Shown: positions 51,986-60,865 of the stretch, piece by piece
Layout of the letters: every line of letters starts with the position of its first letter
Position numbering within the stretch: the first letter of the stretch is position 1
Source: Plastoroseomonas hellenica
GTDB taxonomy: Bacteria; Pseudomonadota; Alphaproteobacteria; Acetobacterales; Acetobacteraceae
DNA length: 64,000 bases
Assembly (NCBI RefSeq): GCF_018129085.1
Contig: NZ_JAAGBB010000016.1
Span: 62,001-126,000 of the forward strand
Direction of reading: 5' to 3'
The notes under the pieces: generated by a model
What the model saw: only the letters and a program-made list of their open reading frames with translations
What the model was told of the DNA's origin: nothing
Databases searched by the model: none
Position numbers and translations under genes: made by a program

Positions 51986-52128
51986 GGGGCGCCGGGCTTT
52001 TCCCGCCCCTGCCTCAATCCTGCCCTGAGAAATTGAGGGCTGTTGCAGGCCGATGAACCAGCCCCAAATGACTTCTTGAGGAAGGTGGCGGGTGCCGATC
52101 GTCCCGCCGGCCGAAGGAACCCAGGACC

Positions 52129-52779
52129 GTGAATATCCAGAGGCCAAAGAGCCAGCCCGGCGATGACACCGCTTCCGCGAGCACGGAACAACGCCCGACC
52201 CGCGAAGAGGCCGAGGCCGCCGTCCGCGTCCTGCTGCGCTGGAGTGGCGACGACCCGAAGCGGGAAGGCCTGGTCGATACCCCGAAGCGCGTCGTGCAGT
52301 CCTATGAGGAGTTCTTCACTGGCTACGACATCGATCCGGTGGACCTGCTCGCCCGCTCCTTCGAGGAGACGGATGGCTATGACGAGATGGTGGTGCTGCG
52401 CGACATCCGGCTGGAAAGCCATTGCGAGCATCACATGGTGCCGATCATCGGCCGCGCGCATATCGCCTATCTGCCGGCCGGCCGGGTGGTCGGCATCAGC
52501 AAGCTCGCGCGCGTGCTGGACGTCTATGCCAAGCGCCTGCAGATCCAGGAGAAGCTGACCGCCCAGGTCGCCAACACCATCAACGAGGTGTTGAAGCCGA
52601 AGGGCGTCGCGGTGGTGCTGGAAGCCGCGCACCAGTGCATGACGACACGCGGCGTGCACAAGCCGGGCGTGACCATGGTGACCAGCCGCATGCTCGGCGC
52701 CTTCCGCGACGACCCTTCGACGCGGCGAGAATTCATGGCGCTGATCGCCGGCAGCGCGCGCGGTCCGGTCGAGGGCTAA
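52129..52779 (+). CDS. folE: GTP cyclohydrolase I
   Basis: A 216-residue FolE, the first enzyme of tetrahydrofolate synthesis from GTP. Zinc-binding Cys/His are in [11 protein letters not shown] and in [35 protein letters not shown] and [17 protein letters not shown] complete the family pattern. The GTG start at 52129 gives an extended, low-complexity N terminus as usual. Its stop overlaps the convergent MocR gene by 4 bp. Confidence 0.96.
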   Translation: MNIQRPKSQPGDDTASASTEQRPTREEAEAAVRVLLRWSGDDPKREGLVDTPKRVVQSYEEFFTGYDIDPVDLLARSFEETDGYDEMVVLRDIRLESHCEHHMVPIIGRAHIAYLPAGRVVGISKLARVLDVYAKRLQIQEKLTAQVANTINEVLKPKGVAVVLEAAHQCMTTRGVHKPGVTMVTSRMLGAFRDDPSTRREFMALIAGSARGPVEG

Positions 52780-54188
52780 AAGCAGGCGTTAGGCGCCGGG
52801 GCCTGCCGCAGCGCTTCCGCGATATCCTCCAGTGCTTCGCGGATCGCCGCCCGGTCCGCCGGCCCGCCGAGACAGACGCGGAGCGCTTCCGGCGCCGGCG
52901 TGGTGACGGCGAAAGCGTCACTCGCCGCCAGGCCCACGCCCTGCACCCGGACCTGGTCGAGGAAGGCGCTGCGCGTCCAGGGCAGCGGCAGGCTGAGCCA
53001 GAGATGAAAGCCGATCGGATCTGCCAGGACATGGGCCGCGGGCAGGATGCCGGCCGCCAGCGCCTGCCGCGCCGCTGATTCCACACGGACGAAGCGCAGG
53101 ATCGCATCCGCGGTGCCGTCCTCGAGCCAGCGCGTGGTCAGCGCGACCGTGAGCGGCGACGCCATCACCGTTACGCTGCGGGCCGCGGCGGCGAAGGCCA
53201 GCGCTGCGCCTGCCTCCGGCGCCACGACATAGGCGACGCGGAGCCCGGCGCCGAAGCATTTCGACAACCCCGCCAGATGCCAGGTGAGATCCGGCAGCAG
53301 CGCCGCGAAGGGTGCCGGCCCGCGCGCCGGCAGGAAGCCATAGGCGTCGTCCTCCAGGATCGGCAGGGCATGCCGCCGGGCGACCTCGGCGATCGCGATG
53401 CGGCGCGCCGTGCTGACCGTCAGCGTCGTTGGATTGCGCAAGGTCGGGTTCAGGTAGAGCAGCTTCGGCGCCTCGCGTCGGCAGGCGTCATCCAGCGCCT
53501 CCGGATCGATGCCTTCCGCATCCTCCGGCAGACCCAGCACGCGCAGCCCCGCCTGCCCCGCCAGGCCGCGCAGCCCGGGATAGGTCAGCCCCTCCGACAG
53601 GATGGCATCGCCGGGGCGCGTCAGCAGGCCGAGGATCGCCTGGATCGCCGGATGCGCGCCCGGTGTGACGAAAAGCCGCTCCCGCGGCGGCCGCAGGCCG
53701 CGGCGGGCGAGCCAGCCGGCGGCCGCATCCTTATCGGCGGCGGAGCCGCCGAAGGCCTGGTAGCGGAGATGGGCCAGGATATCGCGCCCGACCTCCTCGA
53801 AGCCCGCCTGCATGCGCTCGACCAGTGTGGGATCGGCCGGCTCCGGCGGCAGGTTCATCGAGAAATCCGCGGCGGAGCGCCGGCGCCCCTGCTTGCGCTC
53901 CAGCGGGGCCGGCGCGCGGACATAGCTGCCGCGGCCGACCACGGCTTCGACCAGGCCGCGCCGCTGCGCCTCGGCATAGCCGCGGGCGACCGTGGTGAAG
54001 TCGAGGCCGAGCCGCTTCGCCAGCAGGCGCTGCGGCGGCAGGCGGTCCCCCTCCGAGAGCCGGCTGGCGGCGAGATCGGCGGCGATGGCGTCGGCGATCG
54101 CGAGGTAATGGGGCTGGCCGGCGGCATTGAGGTCCGGCGTCCAGTCATTGCGGCGCTCGGCCCCGGCAATCATGCGGTCAGGCGGCAT
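52776..54188 (-). CDS. MocR-type GntR regulator with aminotransferase domain
   Basis: A 470-residue protein: N-terminal GntR winged helix ([40 protein letters not shown]) joined to a class I aminotransferase fold ([52 protein letters not shown] with the PLP Lys). MocR proteins use PLP as an effector and control genes such as pdxST, gabTD or ehuABCD. The target here is not evident. The ATG at 54188 or 54173 is likely; a longer frame runs into a MITE and is not real. No adjacent enzyme gene suggests a target. Confidence 0.88.
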   Translation of the reverse strand: MPPDRMIAGAERRNDWTPDLNAAGQPHYLAIADAIAADLAASRLSEGDRLPPQRLLAKRLGLDFTTVARGYAEAQRRGLVEAVVGRGSYVRAPAPLERKQGRRRSAADFSMNLPPEPADPTLVERMQAGFEEVGRDILAHLRYQAFGGSAADKDAAAGWLARRGLRPPRERLFVTPGAHPAIQAILGLLTRPGDAILSEGLTYPGLRGLAGQAGLRVLGLPEDAEGIDPEALDDACRREAPKLLYLNPTLRNPTTLTVSTARRIAIAEVARRHALPILEDDAYGFLPARGPAPFAALLPDLTWHLAGLSKCFGAGLRVAYVVAPEAGAALAFAAAARSVTVMASPLTVALTTRWLEDGTADAILRFVRVESAARQALAAGILPAAHVLADPIGFHLWLSLPLPWTRSAFLDQVRVQGVGLAASDAFAVTTPAPEALRVCLGGPADRAAIREALEDIAEALRQAPAPNACF

Positions 54189-54232
54189 TGCCCGACTGTG
54201 CCGCAGCGGGGCTGCGGCCAGCAAGGTGATCA

Positions 54233-54394
54233 GAGACCGTTTGGAAACGGCGGCGGCGGAGGCGTGGCGAGGGATTTTTCGTCCGTGGCGTGTCGGCTGA
54301 CGTAGCCGATGCTGGTTGCATCGGCGAGGAAGCCGGCGCGGCAGGGGCGGAAAAGACCCGACAGGCCGACCTGCGGCTGTTTCCAAACGGTCTC
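54233..54394. mobile_element. MITE copy 2, between the MocR and histidine phosphatase genes
   Basis: A 162-bp element with a near-ideal terminal inverted repeat (GAGACCGTTTGGAAAC at the left; its exact complement at the right) flanked by TCA/TCA (54230-54232 and 54395-54397). It has the same internal AGGGATTTTTCG and GCCGATGC-TGGTT-GCATCGGC hairpin as the other copies. The right TCA is the TGA stop of the histidine phosphatase on the minus strand. Confidence 0.9.
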
Positions 54395-54991
54395 TCAGGC
54401 GCCGATCACCGCCTCCGCCGGCAGGATGCCGAGGAAGCCGGCAGCGGGCCGGAACAGCGCCAGCGACCCTTCCGGGAACTCAGCCTGCCCCAGGCTGCGG
54501 CCGAGAATCATGCCGAGCGGCACGATATGCCCGACCAGCACGTCGTTCCCATGCGCGGGCGCCCGCGCCAGCCGCGCCCGGGTCGCTGCGATGTTGCGCG
54601 CCAGGAGCGCCGGATCCGGCGTGTAGTCATCCGCGGTCAGGAAGGGCTCCACGCGCACCGCATCGCGGCCGAAAGCGAGCTCCGCCGTCTCCCGCGCCCG
54701 GAAGACCGGGCTTGCCAGCACATCGCCGAGCGGCAGGGCAAGGCGCCGCCAAGCCTGGCCCAGCGCCTCGGCCTGGGCGATGCCGGCGGGCGAGAGGTTG
54801 CGCTGCCCGGCACGGTCATCGAGGCGGCCGGAATCGCCTTGGCTGCGATCGGTGATGGCGTGCCGCATATAGGCTGTGACGCCGCCGCCGCGCAGCGCCG
54901 CGAGCAGAGGCTCCTGCGCGCGGAGCGGCGTCACTGCGAGCACCGGCGCGACAAGCAATGGCGCCGCCAGCAGGCCGCGGCGCGGGATCAA
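54395..54991 (-). CDS. histidine phosphatase family protein, probably exported
   Basis: A 198-residue phosphoglycerate-mutase-like protein with signal sequence (IPRRGLLAAPLLVAPVLAVT) and catalytic RHA (YMRHAITDRSQG), plus a second His in VLVGHIVPLGMI and Glu in RARETAEL. The TTG at 54991 overlaps the TGA of the upstream MBL gene (TTGA), so it is co-translated. The stop codon is supplied by the target duplication of a MITE. Substrate unknown, most likely a phosphate ester in the periplasm. Confidence 0.8.
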   Translation of the reverse strand: MIPRRGLLAAPLLVAPVLAVTPLRAQEPLLAALRGGGVTAYMRHAITDRSQGDSGRLDDRAGQRNLSPAGIAQAEALGQAWRRLALPLGDVLASPVFRARETAELAFGRDAVRVEPFLTADDYTPDPALLARNIAATRARLARAPAHGNDVLVGHIVPLGMILGRSLGQAEFPEGSLALFRPAAGFLGILPAEAVIGA

Positions 54992-55851
54992 TCGGCCACC
55001 AGCCGGTAGCCGCGGCCCGCCTTCTCCACCCGGCCGACCGAGGGCGCCGGGAAATGCGCGGTGCAGAGCAGTGCCCGCGTCTCGCAATGGCAGTCGAGGA
55101 AGCGGCGCCGCGTCGCCACCACCTGCGCCGGGTCGCTGTCGACCCGCATGGTCAGCTCCGGATGGCGAAGCTGGATCGGCGAATGGATCAGGTCACCGCT
55201 CAGCACCGCCTCCGGTACCGCGCCGCGCCCGATCTCGAGCGCCACATGATGCGGCGTATGGCCCGGCGTCGGCGTCAGGCGCAGATGATCGCCGAGCTGG
55301 TGGTCGTCGGCGACGAGCTCGGCACGGCCGGCCTCCAGGATCGGCAGAACGCTGTCCTCGAACAGCGGCAGCGGCTCCCGCGCGTGCTCGGCCTGCCAAT
55401 GCTCGGTCTCGCCCTTGGAGAAGACGTAGCGCGCCTTCGGGAAGGTCGGCACCCAGCGGCCATTCTCCAGCCGCGTGTTCCAGCCGACATGGTCGACATG
55501 CAGGTGGGTGCAGAGGACGTAGTCGATATCCTCCACCTGGAAGCCGAGCTTCGCCAGGTTGCGCGGCCAGGTGTCGTCGTCCCGCATGTTCCAAAAGGGC
55601 CGCGTGGGGCGGCGCTTGTGGTTGCCGACGCAGGTGTCGACCAGCACGGTGTGGTGCGGCGTCCGCACGATGTAGGACTGGATCGGCAGGTTGAGCAGCC
55701 CGGTCGCCGCATCCAGCCATTCGTTCGGATGCGCCGCGGCATCCTCCGCCATCAGCTCCGGCGTCAGGCCGGGGAAGAAGGCCAGGGGATCGAAGATCGG
55801 CGTCGTCTGCTCGACGACGCGATGCAGGGTGACCTCGCCGAGGGTGATCAT
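54988..55851 (-). CDS. MBL-fold metallo-hydrolase
   Basis: A 287-residue metallo-beta-lactamase-fold hydrolase with the HxHxDH metal motif in LCTHLHVDHVGWNTR, a later His in PTPGHTPHHVAL, Asp in LSGDLIHSPIQ and His in CTAHFPAPSVG. Related proteins are lactonases (quorum-quenching type) or alkylsulfatases; the group is not settled by sequence. ATG overlaps the MmgE stop by ATGA. Second gene from the end in a coupled operon with enoyl-CoA hydratase and MmgE/PrpD. Confidence 0.88.
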   Translation of the reverse strand: MITLGEVTLHRVVEQTTPIFDPLAFFPGLTPELMAEDAAAHPNEWLDAATGLLNLPIQSYIVRTPHHTVLVDTCVGNHKRRPTRPFWNMRDDDTWPRNLAKLGFQVEDIDYVLCTHLHVDHVGWNTRLENGRWVPTFPKARYVFSKGETEHWQAEHAREPLPLFEDSVLPILEAGRAELVADDHQLGDHLRLTPTPGHTPHHVALEIGRGAVPEAVLSGDLIHSPIQLRHPELTMRVDSDPAQVVATRRRFLDCHCETRALLCTAHFPAPSVGRVEKAGRGYRLVAD

Positions 55852-57194
55852 GCCGCGAGCAGCCCGGCCAGGCGCGGCGCGCGTTCGAGGCCGGCGAGTC
55901 GGTCGAAGACCGCGCCGGCATCGATCGGCGCAGCGCCGGCGCAGTCGAGGAATTTCTCCCGCAACTCCGGCAAGGCGAGCGGGTCCTTGGCATTGCCGTG
56001 CGGGAAGCGGATCTCGCCGGAATCGAGCTCGCGGCCGGCGGTGGTGCGGATGCGCACGCGGTCGGTGAGCGCGAAGATCGGCTCCACCGGGCATTGCGTG
56101 TCGACGGTGCCGATCCGGAGCTTGTCGAACTGTGCCTGCACCTCGGGCCGCGCGACGAAGCCGTCGGTCAGCTCCGCCAGGCCGACGCGCCGCGCGACGA
56201 GCGCCGCGGCCATCGCGAATTCCAGGCTGAACTTGGCCTCCAGGCCAGTCGCGGGGCGGTGGTTGCGGAGCATCGAGGCCTGGGTGGCGCCGACCGTCAC
56301 CGCGATCTCCGTCACATCCTCGGGCCGGAGGTTCTCGCGCGCGGTCAGCGCGAGCATGCCGTCGATCGCACGATGCGTCGCGTAGCACATGGGGTAGCGC
56401 TTGATGGAGAGGCCGGCGTCGAGGATGCGCAGCGTTCGGCCGAGGGCGACCGAGCCCTCGCGATCCGCGCGCCCGGCGGGGGAGAGTGCCGCAAGGAAGC
56501 CCGCATGATGTTCCATGGCGTCCGGCGATGCCGTGAAGCCACGGGCTGCGAGCCGGACCGCCTCCACCGCCGCCGCTGCCGCGCGGCCGGCGTGGAAGGG
56601 CTTGGTCATGCTGCCGAAATTCGCGACCAGCCCGCTCGCCATGCTGCCCGCGAGCGCCACGGCATGCGCCGCGCGCCCGGCCTCCAGCCCGTTCAGATGC
56701 GCGAGCGCCGCGGCGGCGCCGACCGTGCCGAAGACGCCGGTCGGGTGCCAGCCCTTGCGGTGATGCGGATCGGGGTCGCGCGCGATCAGCTCGCCCCAGA
56801 CCTCGTAGCCGATGAGATAGGCGCGGATCGCGGCGGCGCCGTCGACACCGAGGCGCTCGCCCTCCGCCAGGATCGCCGGCACCAGGACTGTCGAGGGATG
56901 GCCGCCGAGCGCCACGTCGTCATAGTCGAGCGCATGCGCGGCGGTGCCGTTGATCAGCGCCGCATCGGCGCTGTAGGCGCGATCGGGGCCGAGCAGGACG
57001 GTCGCTTCCTCGGCAGTGCCGCGTCGCTCCGCGAGCTGCGCGCGCAGCAGGCGCACCGCCGGTTCCTCGCGCCCTGCGATCATGGTGCCGATGGTGTCGA
57101 TGAAGCCGGAGCGGATGATGGCGGCGGCATCCTCCGGCACCGCGTCGATACCAGGTGACGCGATATAGGCCGCGATCTGCTGCGTGAGGCCCAT
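55848..57194 (-). CDS. MmgE/PrpD family protein
   Basis: A 448-residue protein of the 2-methylcitrate dehydratase (PrpD/MmgE) family. Conserved blocks: RSGFIDTIGTMIAGREEPA, LINGTAAHALDYDDVALGGH, FGSMTKPFHAGRAAAAAVE, KRYPMCYATHRAIDGML. Family members dehydrate or isomerise organic acids such as 2-methylcitrate or aconitate-like compounds. The rest of the methylcitrate cycle is not nearby, so the real substrate is uncertain. Coupled to MBL by ATGA, and begins 3 bp after the enoyl-CoA hydratase gene. Confidence 0.87.
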   Translation of the reverse strand: MGLTQQIAAYIASPGIDAVPEDAAAIIRSGFIDTIGTMIAGREEPAVRLLRAQLAERRGTAEEATVLLGPDRAYSADAALINGTAAHALDYDDVALGGHPSTVLVPAILAEGERLGVDGAAAIRAYLIGYEVWGELIARDPDPHHRKGWHPTGVFGTVGAAAALAHLNGLEAGRAAHAVALAGSMASGLVANFGSMTKPFHAGRAAAAAVEAVRLAARGFTASPDAMEHHAGFLAALSPAGRADREGSVALGRTLRILDAGLSIKRYPMCYATHRAIDGMLALTARENLRPEDVTEIAVTVGATQASMLRNHRPATGLEAKFSLEFAMAAALVARRVGLAELTDGFVARPEVQAQFDKLRIGTVDTQCPVEPIFALTDRVRIRTTAGRELDSGEIRFPHGNAKDPLALPELREKFLDCAGAAPIDAGAVFDRLAGLERAPRLAGLLAA

Positions 57195-57197
57195 CGA

Positions 57198-57995
57198 TTA
57201 TCTCCCCTTGAAGTCGGGCTTGCGCTTCTCGTTGAAGCTGCGCACGCCCTCCAGCCGATCCTCGGTGCCGACCAGCCGGTTATAGGCCTCGATCTCGAAG
57301 CGGAAGCCGGTGCGGACATCCATCTGGCCGCCATAGTGAATCGATTTCTTGGCCTGCCTGACGGAGAGCGGCGCATTGCCCGCGATCACCTCCGCGGTCT
57401 CGAGGGCGGCCGCCATCACCTCGCCCGGCTCGCAGACGCGATTGAGGATGCCCCACTCCTGCGCCTGCTCGGCGGAGAAGGGCTTGCCGGTCAGGATGAT
57501 CTCCTTGGCGCGGCGCTCGCCCACCGCGCGCGGCAGGTTCTGGGTGCCACCGGCGCCGGGCATGATGCCGATCGTCACTTCGGTCAGCGCGAAGCGCGCG
57601 GCGCTGCTGCCATAGGCGAAGTCGCAGGCCAGCACCATTTCCAGCCCGCCCGCATAGGCATGGCCGTTCACCGCCGCGATCACCGGGATCGGGCAATCCA
57701 TCAGGGCCCAATAGGCACGCTCGAAGATCTCGTGCTGGCGCTGCCAGGCATCGTCCGTCATGCCGTTGCGCTCCTTGAGGTCGCCGCCGGCGCAGAAGAT
57801 CCGGTCGCCAGCGCCGGTCAGGATCACCGCGCGCACGTCGCGCGCATCTTCGGTCAAGGCGGTCCAACAGGCGAGCAGGTCGCGGCCCATCTGGGTGTTC
57901 AGCGCATTGGCGACCGCCGGGCGGTTGAGCCGCACCACGAGCACGCGCGGCGATGCGCGTTCCAGCGCGATGGTCTCATAGGATGGATCGCTCAT
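57198..57995 (-). CDS. enoyl-CoA hydratase/isomerase family protein
   Basis: A 265-residue crotonase-fold enzyme. The oxyanion hole segments are FCAGGDLKERNG and NGHAYAGGLEMVLACD, and the catalytic Glu pair fits AGGLEM and LTEVTIGIMPGAGGTQNLPR. It acts on acyl-CoA thioesters. It lacks the LGGD...GMGAYSF signature of the RpfF gene at 8216, so it is a normal catabolic enzyme. First gene of the four-gene minus-strand operon ending at 54395. Confidence 0.9.
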   Translation of the reverse strand: MSDPSYETIALERASPRVLVVRLNRPAVANALNTQMGRDLLACWTALTEDARDVRAVILTGAGDRIFCAGGDLKERNGMTDDAWQRQHEIFERAYWALMDCPIPVIAAVNGHAYAGGLEMVLACDFAYGSSAARFALTEVTIGIMPGAGGTQNLPRAVGERRAKEIILTGKPFSAEQAQEWGILNRVCEPGEVMAAALETAEVIAGNAPLSVRQAKKSIHYGGQMDVRTGFRFEIEAYNRLVGTEDRLEGVRSFNEKRKPDFKGR

Positions 57996-58129
57996 CGGCT
58001 TCCTCGCGGCATGGTGCCCGCGCCCACGCCCATGTTCTTCTTGCGGGATGACGGGGCATTGAAGACCCCGTACCGTGGTGCGTCAACGCGGCGCGGACGG
58101 CCCGCCACCCATGAGCAACTGATCACGAA

Positions 58130-59101
58130 TCAGTTGTTCAGGCGGATATTCGCCGTCTGGATGATGCGACGGAAATTCGCGCTCTGCCCGCGCAGGTAAT
58201 CCGCGAAGGCCTCGCCGGTGCGCTGATCGGGCTCGATGCCGATGGCGGAGAGCCGCTCCCGCGCGTCATTCGCGTCCATGGCCCGTACGATCGCCTGCTC
58301 CAGCGCGGCGAGGATCGGGCGTGGCGTACCGGCTGGCGCCGCGACGCCGACCCAGGCACCGACATCGAATTCGGGCACGTTCATCGCCTGGGCGATCGCG
58401 GGAATCCCGGGTGCGAGCGAAGTGCCGCGCGCTAGCGACACGCCATAGGCGCGGAGCGTGCCGGCACGGACCAGCGCCTGTGTCGAAGCCAAGGTCTCGA
58501 TGCTGTAGGTCACCTGCCCCGCCACCACGGCGGTGAGCGACGGGGCGCTGCCCTGGAAGGGGATGTGCTCTGCCTGCAGACGGAGCGCCACGTTGAACCA
58601 TTCGATGATCAGATGCGCGCTGGCGCCGGTCCCGGAGGAGCCGAAGGTGTATTCCCCCGGGCGCGCCCGGATGGCCGCCACGAATTCCTGGACCGTGGTC
58701 GCCGGGAAAGCGGGGTTGGTGACCAGCACATAGGGCGAGATGCCGGCCATCGCGATCGGCGCGAAGTCGCGCTCCGGATCGTAGGCGGTGCGCTGCAGCA
58801 GCGGATTGATGGTGTAGGGCCCGGCCGAGGCCGCGAGCAGCGTGTAGCCGTCGGGCGCGGATTTCGCGACCGCATCGGTGCCGATCATGCCGCCGGCACC
58901 GGCCCGGTTCTCGGCCACCACGGGCTGGCCAAGGACTTCGGACAGCTTCTGGGCAATGAGGCGGCCAGCCAAGTCCGTCGCCTGCCCTGGCGGCCAGGGC
59001 ACGATCATGCGGATCGGGCGATTGGGATAGGTCTGGGCGGCGGCGAAACCCATGCTCAAACCCAGCGCGGCCGCAGCCAGCAACACAACGCGACGGAACA
59101 T
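58130..59101 (-). CDS. Bug/TctC-family periplasmic receptor
   Basis: A 323-residue receptor: signal peptide (RRVVLLAAAALGLSMGFAAA), QTYPNRPIRMIVPWPPGQAT, ENRAGAGGMIGTDAVAKSAP, HIPFQGSAPSLTAVVAGQVT, FRRIIQTANIRLNN at the end. GGAGG lies 7 bases before ATG 59101. It lies 134 bp upstream of the enoyl-CoA hydratase operon, on the same strand, so it may supply that operon's substrate. Confidence 0.86.
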   Translation of the reverse strand: MFRRVVLLAAAALGLSMGFAAAQTYPNRPIRMIVPWPPGQATDLAGRLIAQKLSEVLGQPVVAENRAGAGGMIGTDAVAKSAPDGYTLLAASAGPYTINPLLQRTAYDPERDFAPIAMAGISPYVLVTNPAFPATTVQEFVAAIRARPGEYTFGSSGTGASAHLIIEWFNVALRLQAEHIPFQGSAPSLTAVVAGQVTYSIETLASTQALVRAGTLRAYGVSLARGTSLAPGIPAIAQAMNVPEFDVGAWVGVAAPAGTPRPILAALEQAIVRAMDANDARERLSAIGIEPDQRTGEAFADYLRGQSANFRRIIQTANIRLNN

Positions 59102-59218
59102 CCGTAACCTCCGGTGCGTCCCGCGCGTGTCAGGCGCGCGCGGTTGCATCCGGCGGCGTCACGGGATCACGCGGCAGAGGCTATCCTGCTGCCGCACGCC
59201 CGCCAAGCAACCCGCTCA

Positions 59219-59380
59219 GAGGCCGTTTGGAAATGGCGACGGCGGAGGGCGGCGAGGGATTTTTCGTCCCTGGCGCGGCGGCTGACGCGGCCGATGCTGG
59301 TGGCATCGGCGAGGAAGACGGCGCGGCAGGGGCGGGAAAAGACCCGCCAGACCGACCCGCCGCTGTTTTCAAACGGCCTC
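59219..59380. mobile_element. MITE copy 3, between a Bug gene and the glycine-zipper gene
   Basis: A 162-bp element. Ends GAGGCCGTTTGGAAA and TTTTCAAACGGCCTC form a terminal inverted repeat with one mismatch. Flanks are TCA (59216-59218) and TTA (59381-59383), the latter being the TAA stop of the minus-strand glycine-zipper gene. The conserved interior includes AGGGATTTTTCGTCCCT and GCCGATGC-TGGTG-GCATCGGC. Confidence 0.88.
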
Positions 59381-59692
59381 TTAGTAGGGCTTGTAGGCCA
59401 CGGCCGGCGGCGGCGCGTAATAAGCCGGGGGCGGCGGCGCGTAGTAGACGCGCGGCGGCGGCGCGTAATAGACCGGCGGCGGCGGCGGGGCGTAGTAAAC
59501 CGGCGGCGGAGCCGCGAGAGCGCCGCCCACGATCGCGCCGAGCGCGAGGCCGCCGACGATGCCGGCGGCAACGGCGCCGCCGCCATGGTAGTGGCCGCGC
59601 CGCCAGTAGCCTGCCTCAGCCGGTGCGGCCATGGCAGCGGTGCCCAGAAGGGCGGCGCCTGCGATCAGGCCGAAGCGTTGCGAGCGGGTCAT
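59381..59692 (-). CDS. small glycine-zipper, proline/tyrosine-repeat protein
   Basis: A 103-residue exported protein: leader (RSQRFGLIAGAALLGTAAMA), a Gly/Ala-rich membrane segment (GGGAVAAGIVGGLALGAIVG) resembling glycine-zipper domains, and a C terminus of five PPP-x-x-YYAPPP-like repeats. Similar small envelope proteins are common in alphaproteobacteria with unknown function. Start at ATG 59692 with a weak ribosome site; the much longer open frame upstream runs antisense to a Bug gene and is not credible. The TAA stop coincides with the edge of MITE copy 3. Confidence 0.8.
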   Translation of the reverse strand: MTRSQRFGLIAGAALLGTAAMAAPAEAGYWRRGHYHGGGAVAAGIVGGLALGAIVGGALAAPPPVYYAPPPPPVYYAPPPRVYYAPPPPAYYAPPPAVAYKPY

Positions 59693-59896
59693 TGGTGCAT
59701 TCTCCACGCTGAAGCAGCAATCATCAGCCGAGCGAGAATCGACGTTCGCCGTGGCAATTTCAAGGCGATTCAGGGCCCAAGGCGCCATACATCGTGTAAC
59801 GCACGCGATTGTGTTCCGATATCGATACGAGCGAGCCCCTAACCCTCCGGCCCCGCCATCGGCATCATCCCGTGCCAATAGACCGGGAGAATCGTC

Positions 59897-60865
59897 ATGC
59901 CGACGCGCCGCGCCATCGGCCTTGCCTTGCCTGCCCTCATCGCCGCGCGTGCCGCCAAAGCACAGGCCCCCTTCCCCGATCGGCCCGTACGCGTGCTGGT
60001 CGGCTTCGCGGCCGGCGGCGCCACGGACGGCGCCATGCGCGCGGTGGCGCCGCGCTGGGGCGAGCTGCTGGGCCAGACCGTGGTGGTGGACAACCGCGGC
60101 GGCGCCGGCGGCAACATCGCGACCGAAGCGGTGATCCGTGCCCCTGCCGATGGCCTGACCCTGCTGCTCGGCACCATCGGGCCGATGGTGGTGAACCCGG
60201 TCGCCGGCTCGCTCGCCTTCGATCCGATGGCCGACCTGATGCCGGTCGCGCCGCTGGTGTTCCAGCTCGGCGTGCTGGTGGTCCCGGCAGCCAAGCCCTG
60301 GCGCAGCCTCGGCGACCTGATCGCGGAGGCGAAGCGGCAGCCGGGCGTGCTGAACTGGGGCTATTCGGGCATCGGCACCTCCGGCCACTTGGCCGCGCTG
60401 CTGATGGACAGGCTCGCCGGCATCCAGACCGTGGGCGTCGCCTATCGTGGCGGCGGCCCGCTGATGACCGATCTCGTCGCGGAGCGGCTCGACTACGCCT
60501 TCTCCACCGCGCCGCCGGCGATGCCGCAGATCGAAAGCGGGCGGCTCCGGGCGCTGGCGGTCCCGGCGACCCGCCGCGCCGCCTTCTTGCCGGATACCCC
60601 GACCGTCGTGGAGGCCGGGCTGCCGGGCTTCGACGTCGGCAATGTCTACGGCATCCTGGCGCCGCGCGGCACGCCGCCGGCCGCCATCGCCCGCCTCGCT
60701 TCCACGCTGCGCGAGGCGCTCGGCCATGCCGGGACCGTCGCGGCGCTGCGCCGCCAGGGGCTGGAGCCGGCGCCGGGTGGGCCGGAGGATTACGCCGCTA
60801 CGCTCCGCGCCGACCAGGCGCGTTTCGTGCCGCTGGTGCGTGACGCCGGTATTAGGGTGGAGTGA
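59897..60865 (+). CDS. Bug/TctC-family periplasmic receptor
   Basis: A 322-residue receptor with a short Tat-like leader (TRRAIGLALPALIAARAAKA), FPDRPVRVLVGFAAGGATD, DNRGGAGGNIATEAVIRAPA, AYRGGGPLMTDLVAERLDYA and FVPLVRDAGIRVE. It is divergent from the glycine-zipper gene and overlaps the end of the convergent MFS gene by 14 bp. No cognate membrane subunits. Confidence 0.85.
   Translation: MPTRRAIGLALPALIAARAAKAQAPFPDRPVRVLVGFAAGGATDGAMRAVAPRWGELLGQTVVVDNRGGAGGNIATEAVIRAPADGLTLLLGTIGPMVVNPVAGSLAFDPMADLMPVAPLVFQLGVLVVPAAKPWRSLGDLIAEAKRQPGVLNWGYSGIGTSGHLAALLMDRLAGIQTVGVAYRGGGPLMTDLVAERLDYAFSTAPPAMPQIESGRLRALAVPATRRAAFLPDTPTVVEAGLPGFDVGNVYGILAPRGTPPAAIARLASTLREALGHAGTVAALRRQGLEPAPGGPEDYAATLRADQARFVPLVRDAGIRVE

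Noticed and set aside
52776..54386. A longer N terminus for the MocR regulator
   Set aside because: The extra residues are encoded by MITE copy 2 and unconserved DNA; the winged helix needs only the part from about 54188.
59381..60727. A 448-codon version of the glycine-zipper gene
   Set aside because: The upstream part runs antisense to a Bug receptor gene; the leader peptide starts at 59692.
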